Shown: positions 17,501-23,706 of the stretch, piece by piece
Layout of the letters: every line of letters begins with the position of its first letter
Numbering within the stretch: the first letter of the stretch is position 1
Source of the DNA: Hominisplanchenecus faecis
Lineage (GTDB): Bacteria; Bacillota; Clostridia; Lachnospirales; Lachnospiraceae
Assembly: GCF_020687205.1 (NCBI RefSeq)
Contig: NZ_JAJEQE010000037.1
Location: 1-34,379 of the forward strand
Reading direction: 5' to 3'
Length of the DNA stretch: 34,379 nucleotides
Made by a program: the position numbers and the translations under genes
The notes under the pieces: model-generated
What the model saw: the letters and a program-made list of their open reading frames with translations, nothing else
The model's database searches: none
Told to the model about the DNA's origin: nothing

Positions 17501-17982
17501 TCCTCGGTATGTCCGTTCACCCATACCTGGCTGATCATCTGCACACCGTCGAATTCAATCGAAACGGTCTTGTCTTTAAAATCATCGGAAAGTGTGAAGC
17601 TCTTGCGGTACCAACCGACACCGCCTGCCAGAGAACCCTGTGCTGCTCTGACACCATTGCTGTTCTCATAAGTACCATAGATTGCCCAGTCATGCGGCAG
17701 ATCCACCGTGTCCCAGCTCGAATCATCGTAGTCCACACCGTCCGCCTGAACGGAAGTATCGTTAATGTTGTACTTATTGACCAGTTTAAATTTCCAGTCA
17801 TCTCCAAATTTCATTTTACGCTCACTGCGTTCTGTTTTCTCTCCTGTTTTCTGAACGGCTGCTGCGACATCTGCCGCTTCTGCTTTCACCGGAGCCGGAA
17901 GAATCCCGATTCCACCAAAAACCATGGCAACACTCAAGGCTAACGCCGTCCATCGTCTCGCACCTTTTCTTTTTTCGTTCAT
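11545..17982 (-). CDS. Giant secreted GH2 glycosidase (beta-galactosidase-like) with NPCBM and Ig-like modules
   Basis: The start chosen is the ATG at 17982, directly behind AAAGGAGG; a longer frame to 18042 lacks such a site. The 2145-aa product has a signal peptide (about 1-36). GH2 sugar-binding (55-215), Ig (225-345) and TIM-barrel (350-655) domains follow, with acid/base Glu505 in STGNEI and nucleophile Glu586 in FGSET. Then come a DUF4982-like Ig, an invasin-like Ig (775-885), about three Big_4-like domains (900-1120), an NPCBM/CBM51-like domain (1125-1270), another Big_4, a discoidin-like domain (1365-1525) and a Listeria-Bacteroides repeat (1530-1603). The C-terminal galactose-binding-like/FIVAR/coiled-coil/leucine-rich cassette (1613-2145) closely matches that of the neighbouring GH2. 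There is no LPxTG motif. Different middle modules suggest a different glycan from its paralogue. It is divergent from the sensor operon. Confidence 0.9.
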   Translation of the reverse strand: MNEKRKGARRWTALALSVAMVFGGIGILPAPVKAEAADVAAAVQKTGEKTERSERKMKFGDDWKFKLVNKYNINDTSVQADGVDYDDSSWDTVDLPHDWAIYGTYENSNGVRAAQGSLAGGVGWYRKSFTLSDDFKDKTVSIEFDGVQMISQVWVNGHTEDNWKQYLGYNTFTYDISKYLKYDGSENVIAVKVQSSNSSARWYAGAGIYRNVYLISTEKLNVPVNGVQITTPFEKLEAEGGKYEEIKNAAKAGVDINTDVANDSDTAAKAVSVKSTVYDKAGDIVSAQTDDIEIPAGATKTIRQSVEVSNPKLWSVDSPNLYWVRTEIIQNGKVVDSTDSRFGIRYIATDPNSGFYLNGVHTKLNGVCEHSDLGSLGMETYQAAVDRRIRTLKKYGVNAIRTSHNPVSPEFIEACDRLGMLVFEEAFDQWLYSKNSDDYHNYFNKAADGKTVVFDKAGNDNTNNDTSYIEVKRDDLQSNAERDIKAMVERDKNAPCIFAWSTGNEIYDARYKHGENTLDMLTGWIKEIDTTRPVAACPPTWDNYWANNAQQEKHLAKAEMSGFNYATGQYDGAHSRYPNMVIFGSETVSAYYYRGVYFLEGEGSSDRCNEYPTYWTFSSATASLEAHRDKTYTAGEFVWTGHDYLGEPTPRSWPSKSSYFGMIDTAGFAKDVVYMYKSMWTDTPTVHLLPQKWNFKAGQKVPVYIYTNAKSVELFLNGKSLGIKNYDKQTASPVYIYWTKGTSGLDYEAGELKAVGYDQPDGKGNVIATDVVNTSGDAAQVELSADRTYIKNDGDDMVFVEATIEDNTGIMVPGADNRITFDVEGGEIVSVDNGDPRDHDPYKNTDNRKAFSGKALLIVKAEEGSTDDIVITATAESDKGILKSNTITVGSKNELPGDGTDAPKLLDASVVMGKGISADSVLPKTVKVQYSNGVIDEHQVTGWNLDNLNANQAGIYKVTGTAEGMEGTFECTVTVKDIKSATVDNVTTLVNVEPSLPQFAAIEYADGTKGSAPVTWDEVPAENYAKAGKFEVTGKIGPEVTVKTEVSVKEIKSVEEVHASTVIGTLPVLPAGVEVTFTDESKEIVGTDWQIKASDVAAAGILKVKSKILGSDMEAVANVDVKYAVATGDLEYTSTGTVSKDKTVNGAGLSVRIDQGGKPTEYAAGLSMLGGSEAVYNVEGKGYEAFRAYVSLSFDNGQDAEGAVSFEVYVDDEKTARYRSGVMTHATKNLALDVDIKGAKIVKLVTKTEDSSVDNSKNIGNWCDTKFVSSNVAVKSAKLKEKDFYYAEKGAQPSLPQTAEVQVDDTHTGAFRIAWSEMDTSKADVVDVEGTVLGIADPENHKVKAKVIVDFNNVVKVPALMNKIGEWEVKEAFDYVETTGTKTNIKDIEDITAKSSVIYKWTNNMLIENCHNYGFDYGVYPGTNSANPEYLIVRAPAIKGFVLRGTGSTDGNANKNFTFYTSADGENWKEFKDYTKTTDTSVSGSWPSRLYTATQMPDDTNYIKIAYPTGNTWQFNMNKLQLTGGEVIPEGKAVVSLDANGGSLPEGTSTKRTLNKGDQAGELPTPTRNRHNFKGWFTQPEGGEKVTEETVVSDSIILYAQWEKSTKAEDVPVYFVDCGANAFSAEGKAYRKDYTDTLKNTVPDQAYSETSGWGFTNPASEVEANGSGDAYTTIRNFKAGNNQKTMTYKFALDAGTYEVVTGFYDPWAQWAGDDRHTKITVADKAGTELAVHEDHKISGSKDSVTLENITLSEAGNVTVNLSPLKKVDSNIDSCDVLVSFIVIVKKAAEQPDIPKTDTKAGLKAAIDLAKTLKADDYTAASYKALSDTIASAEKVYAETEPSAEAVQTQINALAEAVRNLKSAAADTKKDLTQQMKEKDAELAAKDTELKTAQKNASDLDDQLKKAEKDLADLKNGSEAEKAELQKQINSLKEQLNEANAKVTVLKAEKERLTEEKTSLQTELKKAQEDAAKKKAEEAEALKKAQEEEQKAKEELQKLKDAMTLKIGDTITVKGVTYRVTNAEAKTAEAYGVVNKSQKHIEVAATVKIKGNTCKVTAIADQAFAGMKKATKAVIGKNVSKIGKKAFNGDGKLKSITVKSRKLKTVGKLALKGINKKAVIRIPKSKKKAYRKLFKGKGQKKSVIVK

Positions 17983-18021
17983 TTTTTCCTCCTTTTTGCT
18001 GCTTTTCACAGTATCCGCAAC

Positions 18022-18108
18022 GTGTTTAGTGAATTTATACACTTTGCTTACTGGTAATATACAAAATTTTTCACCAAAATCATATGTACTATTTTTTGTT
18101 TTTTGGTA
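18022..18108 (-). promoter_or_regulatory. Promoter/operator region of the second GH2 gene
   Basis: It carries the same ordered blocks as the region before the paralogue: GTGTTTAGT (18022), TTTGCTTAC (18043), TATACAAAATTT (18058), CATATG (18081) and TTTTTTGGTA (18099). Spacing is identical for the last four. On the minus strand TATATT is a plausible -10 without a clear -35. Being next to the divergent sensor operon, the 212-bp gap (17983-18194) is the natural control point of the locus. Confidence 0.6.
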
Positions 18109-18127
18109 CTTTTTTTACCGTTTTCCA

Positions 18128-18156
18128 TTTCTTTCGCTTTTTTCCTGTGTTATACT
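18128..18156 (+). promoter_or_regulatory. Possible promoter of the sensor operon
   Basis: TATACT (18151-18156) is a good -10, about 40 nt before the ATG at 18195. The hexamer 17 bp upstream (TTTCTT) is a poor -35, so an activator may be needed. AAAATTTTTTGGAGG leads into the gene. Confidence 0.45.
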
Positions 18157-18194
18157 AATAATGTTGGATCAAAAATTTTTTGGAGGTTGTATGT

Positions 18195-19874
18195 ATGAAA
18201 CGTACAAAAAAACTGCTTCTCCTCTTTTTATTTTTCTGTCTTTTCCTGACTGGCTGCACAGCTACCACGCAGGAAAACATGGATTCTGCTGAAAACAATT
18301 ATACAGAGCTTACTCTTTTTTCAGATGTCTCTTTCTGGAATCCTCCTGTCTGGAGTTTTGAAGAAGGAAGCATCAGTGCCGGTATCTCAAAGAAAACCGG
18401 AGCATACCTGGATTTTGCGATTCCGCCGCAGGACGCATCCAAAAAGCTGAGTCTGATGATCTTAAAAGATGAACTCCCTGACCTGATCGTCGCTACGGAC
18501 AAGAATGTGATCAATCAGCTGATCCGTTCCGGAAAGGTCTGGGCTTTGCAGGATTTTTTTGAAACTTACTGCCCGGATTCCCATTTGCTGAAAGATTTCC
18601 CGAAAGACAGGAAACTGGAATATATCCGACAGTACGGAGACTGGTATGCTTATCTTTCACACCTGAATACCGATGATGCCCGCAAAACCTGGAAAGAAAA
18701 GACCTCTTATTATGGAGATCTTTTCACCCACAGTTACAATCATGGCATTATGTTTAACCGCAAACTTCTGGCACGTGCAAACCTGACCGTTTCGGATATA
18801 CAGACTGCCTCTCAGGTCTTAAAAGCTTTTGAAAAAGTCAGAAAGCTGACTGCTGACGACGGACAGTCCACCATCCCATTGCTGCTGGAAGGCAATCAAT
18901 ATCTGGACTCTTCGATTTCCTGCCTGATCGGTTCCTTCGGTGCTGAAGTCATTGACGATAACGGAAATTATACTGAACGCTTCCTTCAGCCGGAATGCAA
19001 AGAGGCTTTTGCCTTTCTGAACACAGCCTTCCGCAAAGGTTATGCTTTCAGTGAAGATCTGACACTTGATAATCTCCAGATGCGCGATCTGATAGCAGAT
19101 GACCGTGTTTTCTGCTATATCGGAAACACTTCCAATACAGGTGTGGATGCCACCAGGTGGGTTTCCGCAGGTCCGATCCTCTCTGACTCTGGAAAACGTC
19201 CGGTGATGAGCATCGACCTGAGTGTACCGACCGGCTGGATGCAGACTTTTGTATCCAAAAGCTGCAAAAACCCGGAACTTGTCGCCCGCTTTTTGGATTA
19301 TATGACTTCTGACGAAGGATTGCTCTACAGCAACTACGGCGTGGAAAACAAAGATTATACTTTCGACTCGGATGGTTATATCCACCGGACTGCCAGAGGA
19401 CAACAGCGCTTTCATGATTCCAATGATATGCTCGGACTGTTCTGGAATTTTTACAATGTTGCCTGGGATCACAGCCTGATCCCGGTACCTGCAAAAGGAA
19501 GCATGGACGACTGTTTAAATCAGATCCAGACTGCTTTTGCCAGATATCCAGACACTTATGTTTATGATTCTGCCCTTCTTCGTCTGCCGGATAATTACAT
19601 TTCCCCGGACAGTGAAGAAGGTCAGATTGAAAGCACGCTGGAAGCTTACCGCAAAGAGCAGATTCCGAAAATCCTCTCTGCTTCTTCGGATACCGAGTTT
19701 GAAAAACAGTATCAGCTTTTTGTAACCACACAAAAAGAACTTGGAGCTGAAAAACTGGATCAGAAGATCAACCGGCAAATGCAGGAGAATTTTTCCTATT
19801 ACGGTAAAAAAATAGAGAAAGTCAACCCACAAATGCAAGACACCTCAAAACCAAACGGAGAAACAAAACCATGA
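18195..19874 (+). CDS. Extracellular solute-binding lipoprotein (family 1 type)
   Basis: The 559-aa protein starts with a lipoprotein signal (MKRTKKLLLLFLFF...) and the lipobox LTGC, so it is tethered to the outer face of the membrane. The body fits large family-1 sugar-binding proteins of Firmicutes (LipO-like), with KYxxQYGDWYA-like, GIMFNRKLL and GWMQTFVSKSCKNPE segments typical of the fold. I chose the ATG at 18195, 8 nt after GGAGG; an upstream ATG at 18180 lies ahead of that site. Its stop overlaps the kinase start by 4 nt (ATGA), so the two are translationally coupled. No permease genes are present in the window. It may present a sugar to the kinase rather than to a transporter, as is known for the XylFII-LytS pair of clostridia. 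The ligand is unknown. Confidence 0.85.
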   Translation: MKRTKKLLLLFLFFCLFLTGCTATTQENMDSAENNYTELTLFSDVSFWNPPVWSFEEGSISAGISKKTGAYLDFAIPPQDASKKLSLMILKDELPDLIVATDKNVINQLIRSGKVWALQDFFETYCPDSHLLKDFPKDRKLEYIRQYGDWYAYLSHLNTDDARKTWKEKTSYYGDLFTHSYNHGIMFNRKLLARANLTVSDIQTASQVLKAFEKVRKLTADDGQSTIPLLLEGNQYLDSSISCLIGSFGAEVIDDNGNYTERFLQPECKEAFAFLNTAFRKGYAFSEDLTLDNLQMRDLIADDRVFCYIGNTSNTGVDATRWVSAGPILSDSGKRPVMSIDLSVPTGWMQTFVSKSCKNPELVARFLDYMTSDEGLLYSNYGVENKDYTFDSDGYIHRTARGQQRFHDSNDMLGLFWNFYNVAWDHSLIPVPAKGSMDDCLNQIQTAFARYPDTYVYDSALLRLPDNYISPDSEEGQIESTLEAYRKEQIPKILSASSDTEFEKQYQLFVTTQKELGAEKLDQKINRQMQENFSYYGKKIEKVNPQMQDTSKPNGETKP

Positions 19875-21598
19875 ACTTCTTACAGACTTACCGCAGACAC
19901 CTGATCTTTAAGCTGGCCGGGATCGCTGCCGTGATTCTTGCTGTGCTTTCATCTGCCTATCTTTTTATGTCAGCAGACTATGCAAGATCTGTGCGTAAAA
20001 ACACGCTCGCCCTGAATGAACGGCTGACAGCCCAGACTGCCACACGTATCGAAGCATCCTGGGACTCGCTTTACAATATCACAACTGCATTCTGCTATTC
20101 TCCGACCGTGCAGCAGTATTTTTCGGTAAATTCTCTGAACCGGCTTCCGGATACACAGGAGCTTGCCTCGGTTTTTTCCAACACAATCCTGCTGAATGAC
20201 CGCATTTTAAGCGTTTATCTCTACAATGCAGATGCAAAGCAGATTGCTTCCATGGGGAAAAATTTTTCGATCGATACTTCCGTACTGAACACCGATGCCG
20301 TGATGGATATCCGGGCATCGCATCTGAAATCAAACGAAAAACGCCCTTACTATGAGCTGATCTTCCCTGTTTATGATCTGAACAATATCCAGTACCAGAA
20401 GCTGCTTGGTACCTGCGTTTTTGTCCTGGAACCGGAAAGTTTTGATGATACACTTCAAAATGTGCAGTCAACGGAAGATGCCGTTGTTTTTCTTCTGGAC
20501 TCCTCGGACTGCATTCTTGCTTCTGCCGGTTCCGTGGAGTCCTGCGGAAGCACGCTGGCATCCGAGATTCTGCACAGCACTTCCGAAAAATATTTTTTCA
20601 CTCAGACACTTTCCTGCAATGACTGGAAAATTGCCGGTTTCCTTCCGGAATCAGATCTTCGGAAACCGGACCAGAACCTGAAAGAAACACAAATCCTGGT
20701 TTATTGCATTTCCCTGTGTCTTTTGCTCTTTCTGCTTCTGTACTGCAATTACAGCATCATAAAACCGATCACCGGAATTTCTGCTTTTATCCGTAAGATC
20801 AATCAGAATCCAGACTCCCGGCTTTCCCTCGACCGACCGGATGAGATCGGCACGGTTGCAAAAAGCCTGAATCAGATGCTTGATGAAAAGCAAAAAATGC
20901 AGCTGGAGATCGAACAGGTAAAATATCTTGCCTATGAAACGGAACTTTCCAAAAAGCAGGCAGAGATCCTTGCCTATCGAAGCCAGATCAATCCGCACTT
21001 TCTCTATAATACGTTTGAATGTATCCGGGATATGGCTCTGTTCTACGATGTTGATGACATCGCAGAACTTACGATGGCTCTCTCCAATGTCTTCCGCTTT
21101 GCCGTCAAGGGAACTGATATGGTTACCGTAGAAAATGAGCTGGATCATATCCGTGAATATGCAAAGATCGTAAATTATCGTTTTATGGGCAAGATCTGCA
21201 TTGAAATCGAGGCAGAAAATTCCATACTGAACTGCAGCGTACTGAAGCTTCTACTCCAGCCGCTCGTGGAAAATGCCGTCTTTCACGGGCTTGAACAAAA
21301 GATTGAAAACGGTACCGTGTGGGTACGTGTCTTCAGTTCCGATGACCAGAAACTCTGCTTTGTGGTTGAAGATGACGGATGCGGCATCGAACCGGAGCAT
21401 TTAAAACAGATCACCGCCTCTTTGGAAACCGAAAAAAATACAACCAAAATCGGCGTCTTTAATATTTATCAACGACTGAAACTTCATTATGATAAGCAGT
21501 TTTCTTTTGACATAAAAAGTATCTCCGGCAAAGGAACCTGCATTACCATTATGATTCCACAAAAAATGATGACAGAACCAGAAGGGAGTATTTTATGA
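19871..21598 (+). CDS. YesM-type sensor histidine kinase
   Basis: The 575-aa protein has an N-terminal transmembrane segment (about 13-33) and an extracytoplasmic sensing region (about 34-272). A second transmembrane segment lies at about 274-293, followed by a HAMP-like linker (about 294-345). The His_kinase domain has SQINPHFLYNTFE, with phospho-acceptor His376, and a C-terminal ATPase domain with PLVENAVFHG and DDGCGI. This layout is that of the YesM/LytS-like kinases that control carbohydrate genes in Firmicutes. It overlaps the binding-protein gene by 4 nt and the regulator gene by 4 nt. The extracytoplasmic domain is large enough to contact a membrane-tethered binding protein. The two genes behind it complete the pathway from surface signal to transcription. 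Confidence 0.92.
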   Translation: MNFLQTYRRHLIFKLAGIAAVILAVLSSAYLFMSADYARSVRKNTLALNERLTAQTATRIEASWDSLYNITTAFCYSPTVQQYFSVNSLNRLPDTQELASVFSNTILLNDRILSVYLYNADAKQIASMGKNFSIDTSVLNTDAVMDIRASHLKSNEKRPYYELIFPVYDLNNIQYQKLLGTCVFVLEPESFDDTLQNVQSTEDAVVFLLDSSDCILASAGSVESCGSTLASEILHSTSEKYFFTQTLSCNDWKIAGFLPESDLRKPDQNLKETQILVYCISLCLLLFLLLYCNYSIIKPITGISAFIRKINQNPDSRLSLDRPDEIGTVAKSLNQMLDEKQKMQLEIEQVKYLAYETELSKKQAEILAYRSQINPHFLYNTFECIRDMALFYDVDDIAELTMALSNVFRFAVKGTDMVTVENELDHIREYAKIVNYRFMGKICIEIEAENSILNCSVLKLLLQPLVENAVFHGLEQKIENGTVWVRVFSSDDQKLCFVVEDDGCGIEPEHLKQITASLETEKNTTKIGVFNIYQRLKLHYDKQFSFDIKSISGKGTCITIMIPQKMMTEPEGSIL

Positions 21599-22350
21599 TA
21601 AGTGTCTATATTGCAGATGATGAAGCCTGGATCACCATTGGTCTGAAAAAACTGATCCAGAAGTCCGCTCTTCCTTTTGAAGTGATTGGAGAAGCACATA
21701 ACGGCGTGACTACGCTTGAAGATATCAAAGCTTTAAAACCGGATGTCCTGTTTACCGATATCCGGATGCCGGGACTTTCCGGTCTGGAAGTCATGTCCTA
21801 TCTTTCAGAACATCAGATCCCCACCAAAGTCGTGCTGATCTCCGGCTATGCCGAATTTGAGTATGCACGACAGGCAATGCTGTGCGGTGCTTTTGATTAT
21901 CTTCTGAAACCGATCCAGCAGGAAACTCTGAACAAAACCCTGTCACGCCTTCGAAATGAACTTGAGCCTGCCGCTTCTGAAACTTCTGAAGACACGATGC
22001 AAAATGCAACGATCACAGACCTTTCGACTGTCGGAACCTCTCTGTTCAAAAAAATTCTGGCTTATATCCAGGAACACGATACGGAAGAACTCTCTTTAAC
22101 TTCCCTGGCAGAAATGTACAATATCAGCTCCAGCCGCTTAAGCACCCTGATCAAAAAAGAACTGGGACTGTCTTTTTCAGAATATATCACGGCAAGACGT
22201 ATGCAGAAAGCCAAAGAGCTGTTAAAAGATGACAGCCGCTCCATTGAGGAGATCGCAAACGCAGTCGGCTACCACGATTACTTTTATTTTACAAAAGTTT
22301 TCAAAAAAACGCAGGGAATATCTCCAAGCAAATACCGGAAGTCTCTTTAA
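21595..22350 (+). CDS. YesN-type response regulator, AraC DNA-binding domain
   Basis: The 251-aa protein has a receiver domain with the acidic pocket at DDE (8-10), phospho-acceptor Asp55 in FTDIRMPG, and the LLKPIQ lysine near residue 103. A linker leads to a C-terminal AraC-type double helix-turn-helix (about 150-250), with the family end motif YHDYFYFTKVFKKTQGISPSKYR. It is the cognate partner of the kinase just upstream, with ATGA overlap. Candidate targets are the two GH2 promoters, whose upstream regions share blocks and lack a good -35, and perhaps its own operon. AraC-type regulators commonly bind direct repeats, compatible with the repeated TTTTG element before the GH2 -10 boxes. Target assignment is inference. 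Confidence 0.92.
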   Translation: MISVYIADDEAWITIGLKKLIQKSALPFEVIGEAHNGVTTLEDIKALKPDVLFTDIRMPGLSGLEVMSYLSEHQIPTKVVLISGYAEFEYARQAMLCGAFDYLLKPIQQETLNKTLSRLRNELEPAASETSEDTMQNATITDLSTVGTSLFKKILAYIQEHDTEELSLTSLAEMYNISSSRLSTLIKKELGLSFSEYITARRMQKAKELLKDDSRSIEEIANAVGYHDYFYFTKVFKKTQGISPSKYRKSL

Positions 22351-22357
22351 ATTTTTC

Positions 22358-22403
22358 TTGCTAAAGTAAAAAAGTGTGTTTATAATCAAAGTATTAAAGT
22401 AAA
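22358..22403 (+). promoter_or_regulatory. Promoter of the LacI-type gene with flanking direct repeats
   Basis: TTGCTA (22358-22363) and TATAAT (22381-22386) are 17 bp apart, a strong sigma-A promoter. TAAAGTAAA occurs at 22362-22370 and again at 22395-22403, 33 bp apart, one copy in the -35/spacer and one after the -10. This placement would suit autorepression. Confidence 0.7.
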
Positions 22404-22414
22404 CAAATGAGTGA

Positions 22415-22489
22415 ACATAACTGTAACATTCAAGCCAGACACACGTAAGGCCTGATGTGCGATTTTGGTCCGTTTTTCGGCAGTTATGT
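22415..22489 (+). promoter_or_regulatory. Leader with long-range inverted repeat before the LacI-type gene
   Basis: ACATAACTG (22415-22423) is complementary to CAGTTATGT (22481-22489), enclosing 57 nt in the 5' leader. The leader is about 125 nt, longer than needed for translation. It may form a structure; no known riboswitch is recognised. Confidence 0.3.
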
Positions 22490-22519
22490 GCAAATAAAAA
22501 ATGTATTGGAGAAAATAGC

Positions 22520-23542
22520 ATGGCAACTATCCGAGATTTAGCAAAACACACCGGATTCTCAGTGACCACGATTTCCCGTGTACTGAACAATGATCCGACT
22601 TTGAACGTAACCGACAACACCAGAGTCTCAATTCTTGAAGCGGCAGATGAACTTCACTACACGCTTCCGAAAACAAGACGTTCCCATAAAAACCGCCTCG
22701 TCCATATCGCCATCGTTGAGATGATGTCCTTAAAAGAGCAGCTGGCTGATCCGTACTATCTTTATCTGAAGAATTATGTGGTACGCAACTGTATGGAGCA
22801 TGACTGTAATGTATCTTATCTTTTTGAGCAGTCCGGCAAATATCAGACACTGGAAAAGACCCCGCTTGACGGTATCCTGGCGATCGGCATTTTTTCAGAC
22901 CAGCAGATTGCACAGCTGCTGGATATCAGCCCGAACATTGTATTTGTGGATTCTTCCCCGGATGAACGCCGCTTTGACTCGGTTGTCCTGAATTTCCGTC
23001 TCGGCGTAGAACAGGCACTGGATTATCTGCTGTACAAAGGTCACCGCAAGATCGGTTTTCTTGGTCCTGCCTATAAATTAGACCAGAAAAAACGCCCTGC
23101 CCTGGAGGCAAGACGTCAGTATTTTATTGATTATATGAAAAATGCCGGTCTTTACGACGAGCATCTGATCATTGATACCGGCCTTTCTGCCAAAGACGGT
23201 TCTGCTCAGATCCGCAAATGGCTGGAACAAAAAGATCATATCCCGACAGCTCTCCTTGCCTATAATGAGGAATCTGCGATCACCGCTGTCAGCAACCTGC
23301 GTGAAGTCGGACTTCGCATTCCGGAGGATGTATCTGTCATCAGTTTCAATGACACACCGCTGTCTATCCTGACCGAGCCACCGCTGACCAGTGTCACCGC
23401 ACATCTGGAAGTCATGGGAGAAATGGCAGTGAAAATGCTGCTTGACCGCCTGGATGATCCGCAGCATCTGCCTTATAAGATCGTACTGCCGCCGACACTG
23501 GCTGTCAGAGACAGTGTCGTGGATATACCGGGTGAGATATAG
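22520..23542 (+). CDS. LacI-family transcriptional regulator (EbgR/galactoside-type)
   Basis: I chose the ATG at 22520, 7 nt after GGAGA; the frame extends upstream to 22457 without a ribosome-binding site. The 340-aa protein has the LacI helix-turn-helix at its start (MATIRDLAKHTGFSVTTISR, then VLNNDPTLNV) and the hinge helix. A periplasmic-binding-protein-like effector domain follows (about 62-335), with the family segments AYNEESAI and ISFNDTP. The DNA-binding end resembles EbgR-like regulators of beta-galactosidase genes. It sits directly behind the sensor operon and next to two GH2 genes, so it probably responds to a galactoside taken into the cell. Its own promoter suggests separate expression. 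Operator sites are not proven. Confidence 0.9.
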   Translation: MATIRDLAKHTGFSVTTISRVLNNDPTLNVTDNTRVSILEAADELHYTLPKTRRSHKNRLVHIAIVEMMSLKEQLADPYYLYLKNYVVRNCMEHDCNVSYLFEQSGKYQTLEKTPLDGILAIGIFSDQQIAQLLDISPNIVFVDSSPDERRFDSVVLNFRLGVEQALDYLLYKGHRKIGFLGPAYKLDQKKRPALEARRQYFIDYMKNAGLYDEHLIIDTGLSAKDGSAQIRKWLEQKDHIPTALLAYNEESAITAVSNLREVGLRIPEDVSVISFNDTPLSILTEPPLTSVTAHLEVMGEMAVKMLLDRLDDPQHLPYKIVLPPTLAVRDSVVDIPGEI

Positions 23543-23545
23543 ATA

Positions 23546-23564
23546 GAACGCACGTGAGACTTGG
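23546..23564 (+). repeat. 19-nt motif, copy 1 (inverted relative to 31080-31098)
   Basis: GAACGCACGTGAGACTTGG begins 3 nt after the LacI-type stop codon. The reverse complement occurs at 31080-31098, 10 nt after the PdxR-type stop, so both copies have the same orientation relative to the gene they follow. The core CACGTG is a palindrome. Confidence 0.7.
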
Positions 23565-23664
23565 CATGCACTTCCTTTTCTCTTTGATTTAAGAGAAGTA
23601 TATCCCGTAAAGTTTAAAACAAGCTGAAAGAAAACAGCCGATTTTGTGAAAGAGTTGTGAAAAA

Positions 23665-23686
23665 GCAGGGTAATCGCTTACCCTGC
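23665..23686. terminator. Terminator between LacI-type gene and threonine aldolase gene
   Basis: GCAGGGTAA (23665-23673) pairs perfectly with TTACCCTGC (23678-23686) around a TCGC loop. On the minus strand TTTTTC follows, so it ends the aldolase transcript. On the plus strand only CTTTG follows. Confidence 0.8.
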
Positions 23687-23706
23687 CTTTGTGTGCTGCT
23701 AAAATC

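Noticed and set aside
18180-18194. Upstream ATG for the solute-binding lipoprotein
   Set aside because: The GGAGG site lies downstream of it and is correctly spaced for the ATG at 18195, which also gives a standard lipoprotein signal.
18819-19472. Minus-strand open frame over the solute-binding protein gene
   Set aside because: The plus-strand frame has lipobox, ribosome-binding site and family features; the antisense frame has none.
23571-23600. TTCTCTT/AAGAGAA hairpin behind the LacI-type gene
   Set aside because: Seven weak base pairs and no T-run; not convincing as a terminator.
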